A DNA stretch of 64,000 nt from Tenodera sinensis. Taxonomy: Eukaryota > Arthropoda > Insecta > Mantodea > Mantidae. A program made the translations under genes and the position numbers. Positions 61,985 through 64,000 of this stretch are shown here, in pieces. The notes beneath the pieces are model-generated. The model saw nothing but the letters and a program-made list of their open reading frames with translations, searched no databases and was not told where the DNA came from. The DNA is taken from NCBI GenBank assembly GCA_030765045.1, contig CM060967.1, positions 125,285,412-125,349,411 of the forward strand, given 5' to 3'. The stretch's first letter is position 1. Every line of letters starts with the position of its first letter.

Positions 61985-64000
61985 AATTAAATTAAATTCT
62001 TTATTGTCAATAGACTACAATACAGTTTTTGACATTGTCACACATTTATATTATAGTTCATTGATACTGTACAATGTCTTTGTTATCAAATACTTCTTCA
62101 GAGCACTCTCAAATTGTTTACCTTTAGAACATTTTAAATATGCAGGTAGTTTTGCATGAAGCATTAAACCCATGACATTAGGATCCTTTTTTGAAATATT
62201 CTTACTAAATCTCTGCTGAAAATAATCATCATTGTGTCGGGTGTAGTGACTATGGATATTGCTATTTTTTAGGTTTTGTTTCTGAACTGCATAGGTTACA
62301 ACTTTATAGACATACAGAGAATACAATGTTAATATCTGCTTATCCTTAAATATTCCCCTACACGATTCACGAGAGTTCATATTGAAAATCAATCTGACTG
62401 CCCGTTTTTGCAATCTAAATAACCTTTCCATATGGGTTGCAGCAGCACAGCCCCAAATTTCTATCGCATACAGTAAATATGGGTATATAACTCCATAATA
62501 AATCATTTTGAGCCCCTTCTCATCTAAGATATTTTTAAAATGACGTAGGAGATACACAGATTTACTAATTTTGTCACAAATATGATTTATATGTCCAGCC
62601 CATGTTAATTTTCTATCAAGTATTATTCCTAGAAATTTATGTTCGCTTACGTCATGAATACTGTTATTATTTACTGGTAAGGAGAAATTTGTGGTGCTTA
62701 TATTACTCTGTGAGAAATGAATTAAGGTTGTTTTTGTCATGTTGCATGTGAGGTGATTATGTTTAAAGTAGTTAATAACTGAGTCAATGGATTGCAGTAA
62801 GTTCTCCTTTAATATATCAACATTTTCCCCTTGACATACAACAGTTGTATCATCTGCATAAGCTATTATATTTGTATTTTTTGAGATTGGTATGTCATTT
62901 ACATATAAAATAAATAATAGTGGTCCCAACACTGATCCTTGTGGTACACCATGCATAACACGTTTAAATTTTGATTGCACTTTTCTTACTGATTTGCCCC
63001 GTTTATCGTACAATAGTGTTGATTGTCTTCTGTCTACCAAATATGATCTGATCAAATCTCTTGCCAAGCCTCTTACTCCATATGCCTCCAGTTTTTGTAA
63101 TAGTATCGCATGATCAACGCAATCAAAAGCTTTAGAAAGATCAAAGAATAAAGACCCTACTTCATCATTTTTTTCAAGGTTTTTAATGACTAAATGTATA
63201 AGTTCACTAATTGCAGTAGCTGTTGATCATCCTTTCCTAAATCCATGCTGAAAATTTACAATAATATTGTTTTTGTCTAAAAAATCTAATAACAGGCTTA
63301 ATACTAGCCTTTCAAAGAGCTTTGCTATTTCTGATGTTAGGCTAATTGGTCTCATCTCCTTTTTTATGTAGTGGGCATACTAGGCTCTGTTTCAGACATT
63401 CTGGAAATTTACCACATAGGATAGAGAAGTTTATTAAATGTTCAAGGGGACTGGCCAGAACATATTTACAATGTCTTAAGAGAATCACACTGATTTCATC
63501 CCATCCACTTCTGACTTTTTTTGGTAGTTTAGTTATTGTATTTATAATCTCTGTTGTAGATACTGGATAAATAAAGAATGATGACTTTACAGTGTTTTTA
63601 AATGACTGTTGTGTATTCCTGCCAGCAGAATTCTCTCCTACACTAAGAAAATAATTGTTTATTAAATTACATACAAGGTTTGGTTCTTTTACAGTTACAT
63701 CACCAATACTGAGTTCTAAATTTTTGTGTGCTTTTGTTTCCGATCTAGCTGCATTTACAAAGCCCCATGCAGTTTTACTAATATTTCCTAATTGGATAAC
63801 TAAGTGTCAAAAATACTCCTTGCGTTGTGTGTGCACATTTATACTTTATTTATTTGTGTTTTCTGCAAATGAGTCAATGTATCCATAGGTAAATATGCAG
63901 ATATTTTCATCTACAATTTGCTATAAGCCTTGTAGTACATTAAGGTTCATAAATGTATGTCTCATTTGTGGCCTAAATAGTGGTACAAAACCAATCCTAA
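61985..64000 (-). pseudogene. Degenerate non-LTR retrotransposon, reverse transcriptase and 3' end
   Basis: On the minus strand, ORF2 enters from beyond the window with SKTAWGFVNAARSETKAH (near 63770), the linker between endonuclease and reverse transcriptase. It continues with SGWDEISVILLRHCKYVLAS (near 63500), CGKFPECLKQSLVCPLHK, RPISLTSEIAKLFERLV, FQHGFRKG, FFDLSKAFDCVDHAILLQKL, GVPQGSVLGPLLFILYVNDI and AYADDTTVV (catalytic YADD). The thumb region follows, with YLLYAIEIWG, to the stop at 62051-62053. Lesions: TGA near 63808 (after RKEYF), a frameshift near 63355 (between PLHKK and RPISL) and TGA at 63227-63229 inside FRKG-STATAI, probably a C-to-T change of an Arg codon. The 3' tail is AATAAAG(AATTT)n near 61990-62010. 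The clade (CR1/Jockey-like) is not certain. Confidence 0.9.

Overview
The window looks like nuclear DNA of an insect: AT-rich, intron-rich and crowded with retrotransposon debris. The one recognisable host gene encodes a cuticle or matrix protein with an insect-type chitin-binding (Peritrophin-A, ChtBD2) domain. Long introns and abundant tRNA-derived SINEs, Penelope-like elements and decayed LINEs suggest a large-genome, probably hemimetabolous insect (cockroach- or termite-like). The species is inference only.

Region 1 to 30.6 kb holds no host gene I can support. It contains a partial copy of an abundant dispersed repeat (1-445), a 62-bp retroposon with its own target-site duplication (604-665), a Penelope-like fold-back element (2205-2468), a 1.9-kb non-autonomous DNA transposon (3715-5628), a decayed LINE reverse transcriptase (6870-7620), several SINEs, a compound microsatellite (15761-15924), a Penelope GIY-YIG relic (21010-21540), a full insertion of a gag-only LINE (21672-23675), a near-complete dispersed repeat (26681-27512), a perfect 25-bp hairpin (28676-28735) and two SINEs with clear target-site duplications (29584-30307).

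Region 30.6 to 61.3 kb is a single plus-strand host gene. Seven mutually phase-compatible exons (30636-30843, 33649-33774, 35016-35088, 40259-40405, 43916-44010, 53126-53215, 56806-61299) give about 1,740 residues. The first two complete one six-cysteine chitin-binding domain. Short Gln-rich linkers follow, then a furin-like RKKR site, and then a single 4.5-kb exon coding for about 1,497 residues of Ser/Thr/Pro/Gln/Asn-rich sequence without one cysteine. An alternative terminal exon with its own stop (56292-56490) joins in the same phase and would give a short isoform. The 5' end (signal peptide) is not identified, and the last donor at 61299 implies more exons beyond the window or a read-through stop at 61324. 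The introns carry SINEs, a hAT transposase pseudogene (36000-37780), LINE RNase H relics, a piggyBac-type MITE, a second Penelope relic and a (GTGA)n array that is the tail of a second copy of the 62-bp retroposon.

Region 61.3 to 64 kb holds the 3' part of a degenerate minus-strand non-LTR retrotransposon whose reverse transcriptase has stops and a frameshift and runs off the window edge.
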